Positions 9,517 through 19,031 are shown, counted from the first letter of the stretch. The stretch: DNA of 64,000 nt from Burkholderia sp. S171 (GCF_009766085.1 NZ_LMUF01000028.1:22720-86719), one strand, 5' to 3'. Notes: generated by a model not told the origin, from the sequence alone. Numbers and translations are program-made.

Positions 9517-11028
9517 TCAGGCTGCCGCTGCGGGCAGTTCCGCCACGAGACGGATCGACGCGGTCAGTTCTTCCATCTGGAAATGCGGCTTCAAGAAGCA
9601 GGTTGCGCGATACGCACCCGGCTTGCCCGGTACTTCCGTCACGTCGACACGCGCTTCACCCAGCGGGTAGCGCGCCTTCGACGCCTGTGATGCAGACGGA
9701 TTAATCAGCACGTAGTCGGCAATCCAGTTGTTCAAGTAACTTTCGACATCGGCGCGCGTCTGGAAGCTACCGATCTTGTCGCGGATGATGACCTTCAGGT
9801 AGTGCGCGAAGCGCGAAGCGGCGAGCACGTACGGCAGACGCGACGACAGTTGCGCATTCGCGTTCGCCGAGTCCTTGTTGTAGGCCTTCGGACGGTTAGC
9901 GGTCTGGCTGCCGAAGAACGTCGCGAAGTTGGAGCCTTTCGAATTGACGATCGCGATAAAGCCGAGGTCGTTCAGTTCCTTCTCGCGACGGTCGGTGATC
10001 GTTACTTCGGTCGGGCACTTCAGAACGACATCGCCTTCGCCGGTCTTGAACGTGTGAGCGACCATGCCGTCCACCTTGCCGCCGCCTTCAACGCCGCGAA
10101 TCGCCGTCGACCAGTTGTATTTTGCAAAGGCGTCGGTAATGCGCAGGCCCAGTTGATACGCCGAGTTGGCCCACAAGTACTTGCTGTGGTCCGTACCGTC
10201 GACGTTTTCCTCGAAGCTGAAGCTGTCCACCGGCTTGGTCTTCGCGCCATACGGCAAACGTGCGGCGTACGACGGCAGCACGAGCGACACGTAGCGGGAA
10301 TCCTCTGAGTCGCGGAAGCTGCGCCATGCGGCGAGTTCGGCGCTTTCGAATGTCTTCGACAGATCGCGCGTGACGCCCAGTTCCGTGTACGACTTCATGT
10401 CGAACAGGCTCGGTGCGGCGGCGGTGATGAATGGTGCGTGGGCAGCGGCGGCCACCTTCGAAATGCGTTCGAGCAACGCAATGTCTTGCGGATGACGGCC
10501 GAAGCTGTAATCGCCGATCAGCAGCGAATACGGATAACCGCCGAACGTGCCGTATTCCTCTTCATAGATCTTCTTGAACAGCACGCTCATGTCGTGATCG
10601 ACGGCCGTTTCGAGATCTTTCAGCAGTTCTTTCTTCGTGACGTTGAGCAAGCGCAGCTTCAGCTTCGTGCTCGTTTCAGTGCCGTACACCATGTCGTGCA
10701 GACCCGTCCATGACGCTTCGAGCGCCTGGAACGCCTGGTCATGCATGATCGCGTTGAGTTGATCGGTCAGGAGCGAATCGATTTCGGCGACGCGTTCGTT
10801 GATCATCGCGACCACGGTCTTGTCCGGACTCGTGCGCATGCCTTCGTCGAGAATCTGCGACGCGAGTTGCCCGATCAGCTTCTTCGCGTAGACGCTTTGC
10901 GACTCCTCGACCGCCATGTTGCCTTCATGAACGATACGTTCAAGCAGGCTCAGTTCGGCGACGGGCGCCGTTGCTTCGAGTGTCTGGGTATCGCTTGCCG
11001 CCGTACCGGCTGCATTCTTGCTTGCCAT
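9517..11028 (-). CDS. tssC: T6SS sheath large subunit TssC (VipB)
   Basis: A 503-residue TssC that forms the contractile sheath with TssB. Recognisable segments are AIMHDQAFQALEASWTGLHD, YGTFGGYPYSLLIGDYSFGR, RFAHYLKVIIRDKIGS and the C-terminal VxGKPGAYRATCFLKPHFQ. I chose the ATG at 11028 (MASKNAAG), preceded by AGGTGA five bases away; a GTG three codons upstream is possible. It follows tssB by about 100 bases. Confidence 0.95.
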   Translation of the reverse strand: MASKNAAGTAASDTQTLEATAPVAELSLLERIVHEGNMAVEESQSVYAKKLIGQLASQILDEGMRTSPDKTVVAMINERVAEIDSLLTDQLNAIMHDQAFQALEASWTGLHDMVYGTETSTKLKLRLLNVTKKELLKDLETAVDHDMSVLFKKIYEEEYGTFGGYPYSLLIGDYSFGRHPQDIALLERISKVAAAAHAPFITAAAPSLFDMKSYTELGVTRDLSKTFESAELAAWRSFRDSEDSRYVSLVLPSYAARLPYGAKTKPVDSFSFEENVDGTDHSKYLWANSAYQLGLRITDAFAKYNWSTAIRGVEGGGKVDGMVAHTFKTGEGDVVLKCPTEVTITDRREKELNDLGFIAIVNSKGSNFATFFGSQTANRPKAYNKDSANANAQLSSRLPYVLAASRFAHYLKVIIRDKIGSFQTRADVESYLNNWIADYVLINPSASQASKARYPLGEARVDVTEVPGKPGAYRATCFLKPHFQMEELTASIRLVAELPAAAA

Positions 11029-11093
11029 CTGGATCACCTATGAAAGTTCGTTACGCCCGCGGTTGTGGGCATGCAATGCCACTGCGTCCCGAT

Positions 11094-11123
11094 GTGCGCC
11101 GTTGTGCGCCGTTGTGCGCCGGG
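11094..11123. repeat. Three tandem 10-bp units between tssB and tssC
   Basis: Two identical copies of GTGCGCCGTT and a third, diverged GTGCGCCGGG lie head to tail just beyond the tssB stop codon. This is a small, slippage-prone tandem array in the tssB-tssC gap. No function is known. Confidence 0.7.
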
Positions 11124-11130
11124 GTGCACA

Positions 11131-11685
11131 TTACGCAGCGGGTGCGACCTCGTTAGCGGCCGGCTCGGCCACAACCACGGCGGCAGGCTTGTCCCCGGCG
11201 TGGGCCTGGCTTTGAACTTTCTTCAGTTCCTCCGAGTTTTGGACGATGCGCTCCAGCATCAGGTCGAGCTCGTCGTTACCGTCGAGTTTGGCAAGCAGGT
11301 CACGCAGCTGCTGACGTGCTTCCAGGAGCTTGGCCAAGCGCGGGACCTGCTGCACGATGGCTTCCGGATGGAAATCGCCGAACTTGGCGAACTTCAGTTC
11401 GACCTTGAGGTTGCCCTCGCCTTTCATCGTGTCGGGAACCGACAGGTCGAGACGCGGCGCGATCTTGCTCATGATCTCGTCGAAGTTGTCGCGATCGATT
11501 TCGACCAGCCGGCGCTCTTTCAGCTTCGGCAGCGGTTCTGCCGGTTGGCCCGACAAATCGGCGAGAAGGCCGACGACCATCGGCAATTCACGCTTTTCAA
11601 TTGCGTCGCCGATTTCCACGTCATAAGTGATCTGGACGCGCGGCGGGCGATTGCGCCCGACCCACTTCTGCAAACTATTGGACAT
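11131..11685 (-). CDS. tssB: T6SS sheath small subunit TssB (VipA)
   Basis: A 184-residue TssB. The N-terminus LQKWVGRNRPPRVQITYDV is the family signature, followed by ELPMVVGLLADLSG and the LNVKFAxFxDFxPE-like stretch LKFAKFGDFHPEAIV. GGGAG sits before the ATG. It is the first gene of the minus-strand T6SS operon, and a 662-base non-coding AT-rich stretch lies upstream. Gene order tssB-tssC-hcp-tssE-tssF-tssG-clpV-vgrG resembles the Pseudomonas H1 arrangement. The membrane-complex genes tssJ, tssK, tssL and tssM are not in the window. Confidence 0.95.
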   Translation of the reverse strand: MSNSLQKWVGRNRPPRVQITYDVEIGDAIEKRELPMVVGLLADLSGQPAEPLPKLKERRLVEIDRDNFDEIMSKIAPRLDLSVPDTMKGEGNLKVELKFAKFGDFHPEAIVQQVPRLAKLLEARQQLRDLLAKLDGNDELDLMLERIVQNSEELKKVQSQAHAGDKPAAVVVAEPAANEVAPAA

Positions 11686-12347
11686 TCGTATCTCCCAGGA
11701 AAGCTCGAATACATTGAGAAAACCGTCCCGCTCGCCACGTTTTTGAAGGCGACAGGCAAATCAGGTAATTCGGGGTAGAACACGCAGGAATCGGAGTACA
11801 AGGACAGGCGCGCGCAAACGCCGTTTAAACGCCCTCAAACGTATATCGGCAGGGGGTTTTCGGTTCTTTAGACTTATTATTCGAAGCGCGGGTATGTACC
11901 TATAAGCGGACTGTGCAGGCTGCCTTCATTTAGAAGCAATACAGTGGTTTTGATCGTGACGACCGTGCGAAACAGGTATAAAGCAGGCGTGAAACGGTAT
12001 TCATCTGATTAATACAAAAGTAATGTGTAAATATTTGTCTAATTAATAGCGAGATATTTAAGCGGCTATTCTTCTTATAAAATATCGCCGTATTATGACA
12101 ATCGCGAAATCGACCGTAGGCACGCCCCTGAGTAATCAGCATGGCTAAGCGGCTGGCGAGGTATAACGCCCGCGCTACTGCGGAACCAGGACGTTCGACT
12201 CGTTGATCAAGGAGGGGCAAGTGCGAACCAGCGACGGCCCCCGCAGCGCGTCGGCGAAGCGAGGAACCCGCCGACGCCGGCTATTGGCAGAACAACGCGC
12301 CGTGCGCGCGTATCAACCCATGCGCGCACATTCCACCTGTAGAGTGC
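11686..12347 (-). promoter_or_regulatory. AT-rich leader upstream of tssB
   Basis: These 662 bases contain no convincing gene; a 96-codon minus-strand frame at 11930-12220 has no family-like segment. The part from about 11940 to 12110 is distinctly AT-rich compared with its surroundings. It must hold the promoter of the tssB operon and the end of the transcript from the upstream 595-residue gene. I could not find a clear sigma-54 -24/-12 element by eye. Silencing by an H-NS/Bv3F-like protein is an inference from base composition only. Confidence 0.5.
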
Positions 12348-14135
12348 CTAGGTTGCGGCGATGAACGCTGCGGCCTTGCCGGCCATCGTATCGTTGCCGT
12401 GATGGTGCACGGCGTGATCGAGCAGACCTTGGATACTGCCGCGCGTTTCCGTTGGACGCGCCTGGAACTTGAAGCCGGCACTCTGCATATACCGCGCGCC
12501 GAAACCCTTGAGCCGCGCAAAATAGGCCACGCCGCTGTTGTAAGTCGCTCGATCAACCACCTCGCGACCCGTTGTCGCTTCGTCGCTGAACAAATTGACC
12601 AGCGTCATCAGGCTGCCGCAAATTCCCGTATTGAGGGTGAGCATCGGGATCAGTGGGCTGGCATCGCAACCTTCCTGAAAGAACGTCTTGAACTTCTCCA
12701 GGTCATGGATGATGCCGCCTCGGGTGGGATCCATATTCGGCTGGAACTCCAGGCCGCGCGGGCCCGGATCGCGCGTGGCCAGCTCGCGCTCCGCCAGGTA
12801 GAAATCGCGTGCCTTGACGAGAAACGCATTGATCTTGCTTTGCTCCCACAGGCGAAAAGTGAACTTCACCAGCCACTCGATGCCCGTAACAATCGCCGAC
12901 ACGAGGCTGCCCGCGCCCGGCAGGAACGAGTTCAGCGCCATGGAAATCACCCCTTTCAGCGTGGTCCACAGACCCTGGAAGATGCCCGATTCCATTTCGC
13001 CTTCAAGCGCCGCGGCAATCAGCTCGGGGTGTCCGGGGTTCAACTGGATCCGGCGCCGTTGAAGCCACGCGCCGACCTTTTCCGCCGCCGCGCGCAAGGT
13101 CTTGACGATACCCGCGCCAATGTCCATGGCCGCCCCAATAAAAGGCGCCGCGCTGGCGAGGCACTGGGTGACGACGATCTTGATCAGCGAACGCACGACG
13201 CTGCCGGCCAGGTTGAACGTGCCGGCTGACGAGCCGAGCAAGGCATTCTTGATTTTCTCGAAGGCCCACGTAACGGCGCTGTCTATCTCACGGCGCAAGT
13301 TGTTGAGCGTTTCTGTAATCGTGACGAACGCCGTGCCGACCAGGGTGGCCGGCAGCACCCAGGGGTTGAGAAACAAAGCCGGATCGTCCTTGATCATTTC
13401 AAAGCCGGCCTGGGTTGTCGGGTAGGTCCAGGTCACCTTCGACTTTACTATCGAGCTATGGGCGTTATCCATGCCGGGCCTGACGGTGCCTGTCGGCGAC
13501 CATAGCCGCTCGCGGCCATTGGGCTGGCTGAAGCCGAACGTCTCGTCGATTATCTTGCCCGCCTTGGGCACCCCTTTGACGGCCGTCACGGCGCTCTTGG
13601 CGAGCGCCTGCCCAGACACCTGGTGCCCAGCCACTGCAACATGGCGGACGGACTGCGCAGCGCTGCCCAGATGCTGCATGTTGGTCGCGAAGCCAGATCC
13701 GACTGCGCCGCCCACGGCACCTACGCCCTCCATGGCGACGGTAAAGCAGTTCATGTCGATGTCGATATTGCCCAGCAGGTAGAGCACGCCATAGCGCGAG
13801 TGCGGGATATCGAATGTCTGGATCTTGCTGCGTGCGGCTACAGCCGACGGCCGGGGCGGTGCAACGGCGGTTGCCTCGCGGAATATGTACTCCATCAGGC
13901 CGCCGCTTCCGGTGTTGCGCGGTACTCGGGCCCAGTTGCCGCCTTTCTCGGCGACGTAGTCGTCAAGCGCGTCGCGCAGCTTAGCGGCCTTGAGCTGGTC
14001 GAAACGCGCCGTGCACCAGTCGGTGTACGCAGCATCGACCCGGCGTGTGCTCGCGCTTCGGGAACTGAGTGTTAGCGCCGTGCGCCGGATCCACTCTTGT
14101 GCAGTAACAACGGCCAACGGTTCTTTCGCGCCCAT
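12348..14135 (-). CDS. Unknown 595-residue protein upstream of the T6SS operon, candidate effector
   Basis: I do not recognise a family. The N-terminal 70 residues look helical and charged. There follow several glycine/alanine-rich hydrophobic stretches: GVGAVGGAVGSGFATNM near 135, NPWVLPATLVGTAFVTITE near 255, SLIKIVVTQCLASAAPFIGA near 310 and SFLPGAGSLVSAIVTGIEWL near 405. There is no signal peptide. The C-terminus has a HAVHHHGNDTM segment. Large soluble proteins with internal hydrophobic segments next to T6SS genes are often pore-forming or membrane-targeting effectors, so that is my inference. No obvious immunity gene adjoins it; downstream is the AT-rich leader of tssB and upstream is SDR debris. 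Confidence 0.6.
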   Translation of the reverse strand: MGAKEPLAVVTAQEWIRRTALTLSSRSASTRRVDAAYTDWCTARFDQLKAAKLRDALDDYVAEKGGNWARVPRNTGSGGLMEYIFREATAVAPPRPSAVAARSKIQTFDIPHSRYGVLYLLGNIDIDMNCFTVAMEGVGAVGGAVGSGFATNMQHLGSAAQSVRHVAVAGHQVSGQALAKSAVTAVKGVPKAGKIIDETFGFSQPNGRERLWSPTGTVRPGMDNAHSSIVKSKVTWTYPTTQAGFEMIKDDPALFLNPWVLPATLVGTAFVTITETLNNLRREIDSAVTWAFEKIKNALLGSSAGTFNLAGSVVRSLIKIVVTQCLASAAPFIGAAMDIGAGIVKTLRAAAEKVGAWLQRRRIQLNPGHPELIAAALEGEMESGIFQGLWTTLKGVISMALNSFLPGAGSLVSAIVTGIEWLVKFTFRLWEQSKINAFLVKARDFYLAERELATRDPGPRGLEFQPNMDPTRGGIIHDLEKFKTFFQEGCDASPLIPMLTLNTGICGSLMTLVNLFSDEATTGREVVDRATYNSGVAYFARLKGFGARYMQSAGFKFQARPTETRGSIQGLLDHAVHHHGNDTMAGKAAAFIAAT

Positions 14136-14284
14136 ATCCCGATCCCCTGTCGCCGATCCAACGGCTTATCCTAGTATCGAACCTTATTTCATCCTGTAAG
14201 GTACGTGAACTTCTACGCTGAGCTTCTTTTGCATGCGCCGAAATACCGTCAAGTAGTTAACGGCGCGCGCGCGGCGGACTTTAG

Positions 14285-14575
14285 TACGGAAACCGAAATT
14301 TCGCGCAGGCTAAGCATGCTGGCTGCTCAGTGTTACAGGATGCGCGCGGCCATGATCGCGGGATGACGCTCTGCCCGACTTTCATCGAAACCGCCCTGAC
14401 TGCTGACATGTTCGAGGCACACGGGTTTCGCCAATGGGTGACCGCCAAGATTGCGCTCGGCCGGGTGGGGCGCGTGGAAGAGATGATGGGCGCGGTCGTG
14501 TTCCTCGCGAGCGATGCAACGACACTGATGACCGGAAGCGCCCTCATGCTCGACGGCGGTTGGACCGCTGCCTGA
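14285..14575 (+). pseudogene. C-terminal remnant of a short-chain dehydrogenase
   Basis: The frame ends with CPTFIETAL, then KIALGRVGRVEEMMGAVVFL, ASDATTLMTG and LMLDGGWTAA. This is the standard C-terminal third of FabG-like SDR proteins (P-G/T motif, R-x-G-x-x-E-E, DGG). The Rossmann fold and the YxxxK active site are missing. Just upstream the reading FAQAKHAG hints at the eroded active-site helix before a stop codon at 14282. It is a broken gene left between the T6SS locus and the catabolic locus. Confidence 0.75.
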
Positions 14576-14663
14576 CTTGCCAGCGCAACGACGCGGGCGC
14601 AGCGTGTTGCGGCCGTTCAGGGCGTCGAAGCTCAACGCCCCCTTTACTGTAGAGCCGCCGATG

Positions 14664-15536
14664 TCACTCGGCATGCGCCCGATCAAACTCCCATACCGCC
14701 GGGAAACCCATCAGGTCGCACATATCCTTGAACGGCATCTGCTCGCTTTCAAGCGCTGCGGTGCCTTTCATCGCCTTGATTTCTCCGTACGCTTTTTCAA
14801 GTGCACGCGCCACGCTCAAGAAGCCCGCCGACGGATAGATCGCCAGCGCAAAGCCGAGCCGCTGCAATTCGGCGGGCGGCAATTGCGGCGTGCGCCCTCC
14901 TTCAACCACATTGACGAGCAAGGGCAGATCAAACGACTTGCCGATCTTTTCCAGCTCTTCCACGCTTTCCGGCGATTCGATAAACACCACATCCGCGCCC
15001 GCTTTCGCATACGCTTCGCCGCGACGCAATGCTTCATCGAGACCAAGCGATGTGCGTGCATCGGTTCGCGCGATGATCTGAAAGTCGGCGTCCTCGCGAG
15101 CTTCGGTGGCGACCTTGATCTTCTTCACCATGTCTTCAATCGAGATGACCCGTCGGCCCGGCGTGTGGCCGCACTTTTTCGGAAACTCCTGATCCTCCAT
15201 CTGAATGCCCGCCGCGCCCGCGCGTTCGTAGCCACGCACCGTATGCGCGACATTGAGCAAACCGCCGTAGCCGGTGTCACCATCGCAGATCATGGGCGTC
15301 TTCGCCGTGCCGCAAAACGCGGTGACGCGGTTGATCATGTCGGTGTAGGTCGCGATCCCCGCATCCGCCTCGCCAAGGTAGGACGCTACCGTGCCGAAGC
15401 CCGTCATGTAGAGGCAATCGAAGCCCATGGTGTCGGCGACCCGCACGGAAATCATGTCGAAGATGCCGGGCGCTACGACAATCTCGCGCGACGCGAACTT
15501 GTTTTTAAGGGCTTTCCTGCGAGCATTGGCAGTCAT
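14664..15536 (-). CDS. Isocitrate lyase/PEP mutase family carbon-carbon lyase
   Basis: A 290-residue member of the ICL/PEP mutase superfamily. It shows MTGFGTVASYLGEADAG, the metal-binding DGDTGYGG loop, QMEDQEFPKKCGHTPGR with the KKCGH catalytic-loop motif, and IARTDAR. The family includes methylisocitrate lyase, 2,3-dimethylmalate lyase and oxaloacetate decarboxylase. Its partners here are LeuC/LeuD-like hydratase subunits, so a substituted malate is the likely substrate, cleaved to pyruvate plus a short acid (inference). The ATG at 15536 has GAGG eight bases upstream and follows the MFS gene by 34 bases. A precise substrate cannot be read from sequence. Confidence 0.85.
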   Translation of the reverse strand: MTANARRKALKNKFASREIVVAPGIFDMISVRVADTMGFDCLYMTGFGTVASYLGEADAGIATYTDMINRVTAFCGTAKTPMICDGDTGYGGLLNVAHTVRGYERAGAAGIQMEDQEFPKKCGHTPGRRVISIEDMVKKIKVATEAREDADFQIIARTDARTSLGLDEALRRGEAYAKAGADVVFIESPESVEELEKIGKSFDLPLLVNVVEGGRTPQLPPAELQRLGFALAIYPSAGFLSVARALEKAYGEIKAMKGTAALESEQMPFKDMCDLMGFPAVWEFDRAHAE

Positions 15537-15570
15537 GTGCTTGACCTCGGTGAATGAATGAATGGATGAG

Positions 15571-16968
15571 TCAGTGGAGCCGGTTGCCGGGAAGGTCGGC
15601 AGCAGGTTGATGAAGCAATTCGTCATCGGGGACGGCTGCGATTTCTTCGAGCGAACGCTGGTTCGTTTCGACGCCGAAAATCACAAGCACCACGACCATC
15701 AGCACGAGCGCGCCGCTGATGATCGACAGGACATCCTTGATGCCGCCCGACACGTACATCAACACGACCAGTTGTGGCGCAACGATGCCCGACAGCCGCC
15801 CCGCCGACCCCGCGACGCCATTTGCGCGCATGCGGTTTTCTGTGGCGAACAACTCGGGGATATACGTCGCGATACCAAGCGCGACCATGAGGTAGGTCAG
15901 CGTGAAGAGCGTGAAGCCGAGTAGCGTGGCCATCTCTACGCTCGTCGAGTTGCCGTAGAGCCAGCCTACAATTGCGGCCAGCACCGCAATGCCGATCAGC
16001 CCGTTCTTGCGGCCGATGCGATCGGCGATCAACACGCCGATCAGCGCGCCAGCGGGACCGCCGAGCGACATCAGTGTGGAATAACCGAGCGATGACGCCA
16101 CGCCGAGCCCCTGCTTCATGAGGAACGTCGGCACCCACACGATGAATCCGTAGATCACCACGTTGATCGCTATCTGGATGGTCACCGCGAGCACAGTGCG
16201 GCGCAGCAGGGGCGGCCTGAACAGGCTGCCAAGCGTGGTAGCGCGGATCGGCGTAGCCGCGGGTTCGACGACAGGCGGCAATTCGCGTCCCTCTGCGGTC
16301 TCGGCCTCGATGCTCTTCAGGATCGCGTCGGCTTCATCCAGCCGCCCTTTCGATTCGAGCCACCGCGGCGACTCGGGCATCTTCTTGCGCAGCCGCCAGA
16401 CGATCATTGCGCCAACGCCGACCAGCGCGAACATCGCGCGCCAGCCGATTGCCGGAATGACGAGGTAGCCGAGAAAGGTGGAAAAGAACAGCGCGGAGTT
16501 AGTGATCAGCGACAGATACGCCGACCATCGGCCGCGCACGGCAGGCGGAATGAATTCGCCGATGGACCCATAGCCCACCACGATTTCCGCGCCCAGCCCA
16601 AGTCCCATGAAGAAGCGGCACACGATCAGCCACGTCATGTTGGGCGCAAACGCGCCTGCCAGCGATGCCAGCCCGAAGATTGCCAGATTGAATTGATAGG
16701 TAAACTTCCGGCCTTTGGCATCGCCGAGAATACCGGCGGTGAACGCGCCAATCAGCATCCCTATGAAGGTGGAAGACAAAAACGCCGCGTTAAGCGTCAT
16801 GCTCGACCAGCCGCTGCGGGTGAGCGCACCGAGCACGCCGCCGGCAAGGTAGATATCGAACGAATCGAGAAACATGCCGCCGCCAATCAGCCACAGGATT
16901 CGCCGGTGAAACCGCGACGTAGGCAACCGGTCGAGTCGCGCGCCTGCATGAACTGTACTACTTACCAT
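15571..16968 (-). CDS. MFS transporter, metabolite:proton symporter type
   Basis: A 465-residue major facilitator with about 12 hydrophobic segments. Visible are GGGMFLDSFDIYLAGGVLGA in helix 1, the loop 2-3 motif GDAKGRKFTYQ, and MGLGLGAEIVVGYGSIGEF. A second MFS signature, ADRIGRKNG, lies in the loop after helix 8. This resembles sugar/organic-acid porters of the AAHS/SP groups. It lies between the small dehydratase subunit and the lyase, so uptake of the operon's substrate is the likely job. The ATG at 16968 is preceded by GGAG with an eight-base spacing. Confidence 0.9.
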   Translation of the reverse strand: MVSSTVHAGARLDRLPTSRFHRRILWLIGGGMFLDSFDIYLAGGVLGALTRSGWSSMTLNAAFLSSTFIGMLIGAFTAGILGDAKGRKFTYQFNLAIFGLASLAGAFAPNMTWLIVCRFFMGLGLGAEIVVGYGSIGEFIPPAVRGRWSAYLSLITNSALFFSTFLGYLVIPAIGWRAMFALVGVGAMIVWRLRKKMPESPRWLESKGRLDEADAILKSIEAETAEGRELPPVVEPAATPIRATTLGSLFRPPLLRRTVLAVTIQIAINVVIYGFIVWVPTFLMKQGLGVASSLGYSTLMSLGGPAGALIGVLIADRIGRKNGLIGIAVLAAIVGWLYGNSTSVEMATLLGFTLFTLTYLMVALGIATYIPELFATENRMRANGVAGSAGRLSGIVAPQLVVLMYVSGGIKDVLSIISGALVLMVVVLVIFGVETNQRSLEEIAAVPDDELLHQPAADLPGNRLH

Positions 16969-16992
16969 TTTTTCGGCTCCGGTCAATGTTCG

Positions 16993-17616
16993 TTAGCGTT
17001 GAACGCCGCGCTCAACATATACCCACGGCCGCATCACCGCGTCATTGCGTTGAAACGCCAGGATGCGCGCGTTGAGTTTCATCGTCTGGTCGATTTCGTC
17101 GATACCTTCAAGCAAGGCTTCGCGGCGATCGTCAGGGAAATCGAATGCAATCTGATCGATACCGGGCGCCTGGATCGTGCGCGCCCGGAGATCGACGCGA
17201 AGCCGTTCACCGAGTGCGGCCGGCCCTGCCAGTGCTTCGATCTGTGTTGCGTCTAGGCGAATCGGCAACAGCCCGTTCTGCAGGCAGTTGGCGTAGAAGA
17301 TATCGCCGAAGCTCTGCGCGATCACACAGCGAATACCGAATTCCTCAAGGGCCCAGACCGCCATCTCGCGCGAGCTGCCGCAACCGAAATTCGCACCGGA
17401 CAGCAGGATGTGCGCGTCGCGAAATGGCGGCCGGTTGAGGACGAAGCCGCGGTCCTCGGTGCCATCGGCTTGATAGCGCAACATCTCGAACGCCCATGGC
17501 GCAAACTGCCCGCGCTGGAGTTGGGCAATCCGCTCCACACGTACGATCGTGTCCGTGTCGATGTTGTCGCTCATCAGCGGTGCAGCGATGCCTTCGCAAA
17601 CAGTGAACGCTTTCAT
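16993..17616 (-). CDS. 3-isopropylmalate dehydratase-like small subunit (LeuD family)
   Basis: A 207-residue swivel-domain subunit of the aconitase superfamily. It shows NIDTDTIVRVERI at the start, GANFGCGSSREMAVWAL (the substrate-binding GSSRE motif) and the IAQSFGDIFYANCLQNGLLP segment. The ATG overlaps the large-subunit stop (ATGA), so the two form an obligate pair. The context (GntR, MFS carrier, ICL-type lyase, ABC importer) differs from leucine biosynthesis, which normally has leuB next to leuCD. A catabolic hydratase for citraconate, dimethylmaleate or a related diacid is likely. Confidence 0.9.
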   Translation of the reverse strand: MKAFTVCEGIAAPLMSDNIDTDTIVRVERIAQLQRGQFAPWAFEMLRYQADGTEDRGFVLNRPPFRDAHILLSGANFGCGSSREMAVWALEEFGIRCVIAQSFGDIFYANCLQNGLLPIRLDATQIEALAGPAALGERLRVDLRARTIQAPGIDQIAFDFPDDRREALLEGIDEIDQTMKLNARILAFQRNDAVMRPWVYVERGVQR

Positions 17617-19031
17617 GCAACGGCCTCCCCTTCCTCTTCCCCTTCCAGCATGGAGATCCGGCCGGATATGGCGCTCGCCGCTGCCACGCTCGGACTTGCA
17701 AGATGCGTGAGCGCGCCCGGACCTTGCCTGCCGACGAAGTTGCGATTGGATGTCGATACGCAACGTTCGCCCGGCCCGACCCTATCGCCATTTGCGCCGA
17801 CGCACATCGAACAGCCCGGCTCGCGCCATTCGAAACCGGCGTCCAGAAAGATCTGGTCGAGCCCTTCACGTTCGGCGTCGCGCTTGACCTCGATGGAACC
17901 CGGCACCACCCACGCCGTCACATGCGCGGCTACGTGCTTGCCTTTGACCACGTGCGACGCATTGCGCAAATCGCTCAGCCGGCTATTCGTGCACGATCCG
18001 ATGAACACCCGGTCGATCCGCGTCTGATCGAGCCGCTGTCCCGACGTCAATTGCATATAGGCCAGTGCCTTCCTGAGCGACTCGCGCCGCGCGGGATCGG
18101 GTTCGCTGTTTGGATCGGGCACTTGCCCGTCGATTGCGATCACATGCTCCGGACTCGTGCCCCAGGTGATTTGCGGGCGAATGAGCGTGGCATCGATCGT
18201 AATTTCCTTGTCGAATACGGCGTCGTCAGCGCTCGCGAGCTGCTTCCATTGCGCGATGGCTTGATCAAGCGCCGCGCCCGTCGGCGCATACTCGCGGCCC
18301 TTTATGTAGGAGAACGTCACATCGTCGGGCGCGATCATGCCGACCTTCGCGCCGAGTTCGATCGACAGGTTGCACAGCGTCAGGCGCGCTTCCACGGCCA
18401 AGGCGCGGATCGCGGGACCCGCATATTCGATGGCATAACCCGTCCCGGCCGACGTGCCCAGCGCACCGATCAGATACAGGATCATGTCCTTCGCTTCCAC
18501 ACCCGGTCGAGTCGCGCCTTCGAAGCGCACGCGGAGGGTCTTCGGCCGCTTCTGCCGGATCGTCTGCGTGGCGAGCACGTGTACCTGTTCCGTCGAACCA
18601 ATACCAAACGCAATCGCGCCGAGCGCGCCATGCGTGCAGGTATGGCTATCGGCGCAGACAAGCAGCAGCCCCGGCAAGGTCAGTCCAAGTTCCGGACCAA
18701 TCACATGCACGATGCCCTGACGGCCGTCATCGACATCAAAACGCGGGATAGAGAGCCGCGCCGTCTGTTCGCGCATCGTCGTGATCGCGATGGTGCTCCA
18801 GGCTTCATCGCCGGCAGTGCGGCCCGGGCGCGTCGAGATCACGTGATCGAGCGTGGCGAACGTGAGCGACGGATCATGCACTTGCGCGCCGCGTGCTTCC
18901 AGTTGGCGAATGGCCGCCACGCTCGTCAGCTCGTGCATCAGATGACGGTCAACATGCAGCAGGCTCACTCCACCCGGCAATTCCTCGATGACGTGCTGAT
19001 CCCAGATTGTGTCGAACAGGGTCTTGGCCAC
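17613..19031 (-). CDS. 3-isopropylmalate dehydratase-like large subunit (LeuC family)
   Basis: A 472-residue aconitase-family large subunit that binds a [4Fe-4S] cluster. Seen are the DHVISTRPGR segment, VCADSHTCTHGALGAIAFG with the first cluster cysteine in that region, FIGSCTNSRLSDLR with the second, and EPGCSMCVGAN with the last. It starts at a GTG (VAKTLFDTIWD) with GAGG nine bases upstream, and overlaps the small subunit. In Burkholderiaceae the leucine-pathway copy is normally with leuB; this copy has a GntR regulator and lyase instead. The hydratase substrate is inferred to be a methylated unsaturated diacid, not proven. Confidence 0.9.
   Translation of the reverse strand: MAKTLFDTIWDQHVIEELPGGVSLLHVDRHLMHELTSVAAIRQLEARGAQVHDPSLTFATLDHVISTRPGRTAGDEAWSTIAITTMREQTARLSIPRFDVDDGRQGIVHVIGPELGLTLPGLLLVCADSHTCTHGALGAIAFGIGSTEQVHVLATQTIRQKRPKTLRVRFEGATRPGVEAKDMILYLIGALGTSAGTGYAIEYAGPAIRALAVEARLTLCNLSIELGAKVGMIAPDDVTFSYIKGREYAPTGAALDQAIAQWKQLASADDAVFDKEITIDATLIRPQITWGTSPEHVIAIDGQVPDPNSEPDPARRESLRKALAYMQLTSGQRLDQTRIDRVFIGSCTNSRLSDLRNASHVVKGKHVAAHVTAWVVPGSIEVKRDAEREGLDQIFLDAGFEWREPGCSMCVGANGDRVGPGERCVSTSNRNFVGRQGPGALTHLASPSVAAASAISGRISMLEGEEEGEAVA

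Noticed and set aside
11930..12220. 96-codon minus-strand frame upstream of tssB
   Set aside because: Basic, irregular composition, no ribosome site, and located in the AT-rich regulatory stretch; more likely chance.
17613..19031. Treating the LeuC/LeuD pair as the leucine biosynthesis enzyme
   Set aside because: No leuA or leuB nearby, and partners are a GntR regulator, carriers and an ICL-type lyase; catabolic use fits better, although cross-activity cannot be excluded.
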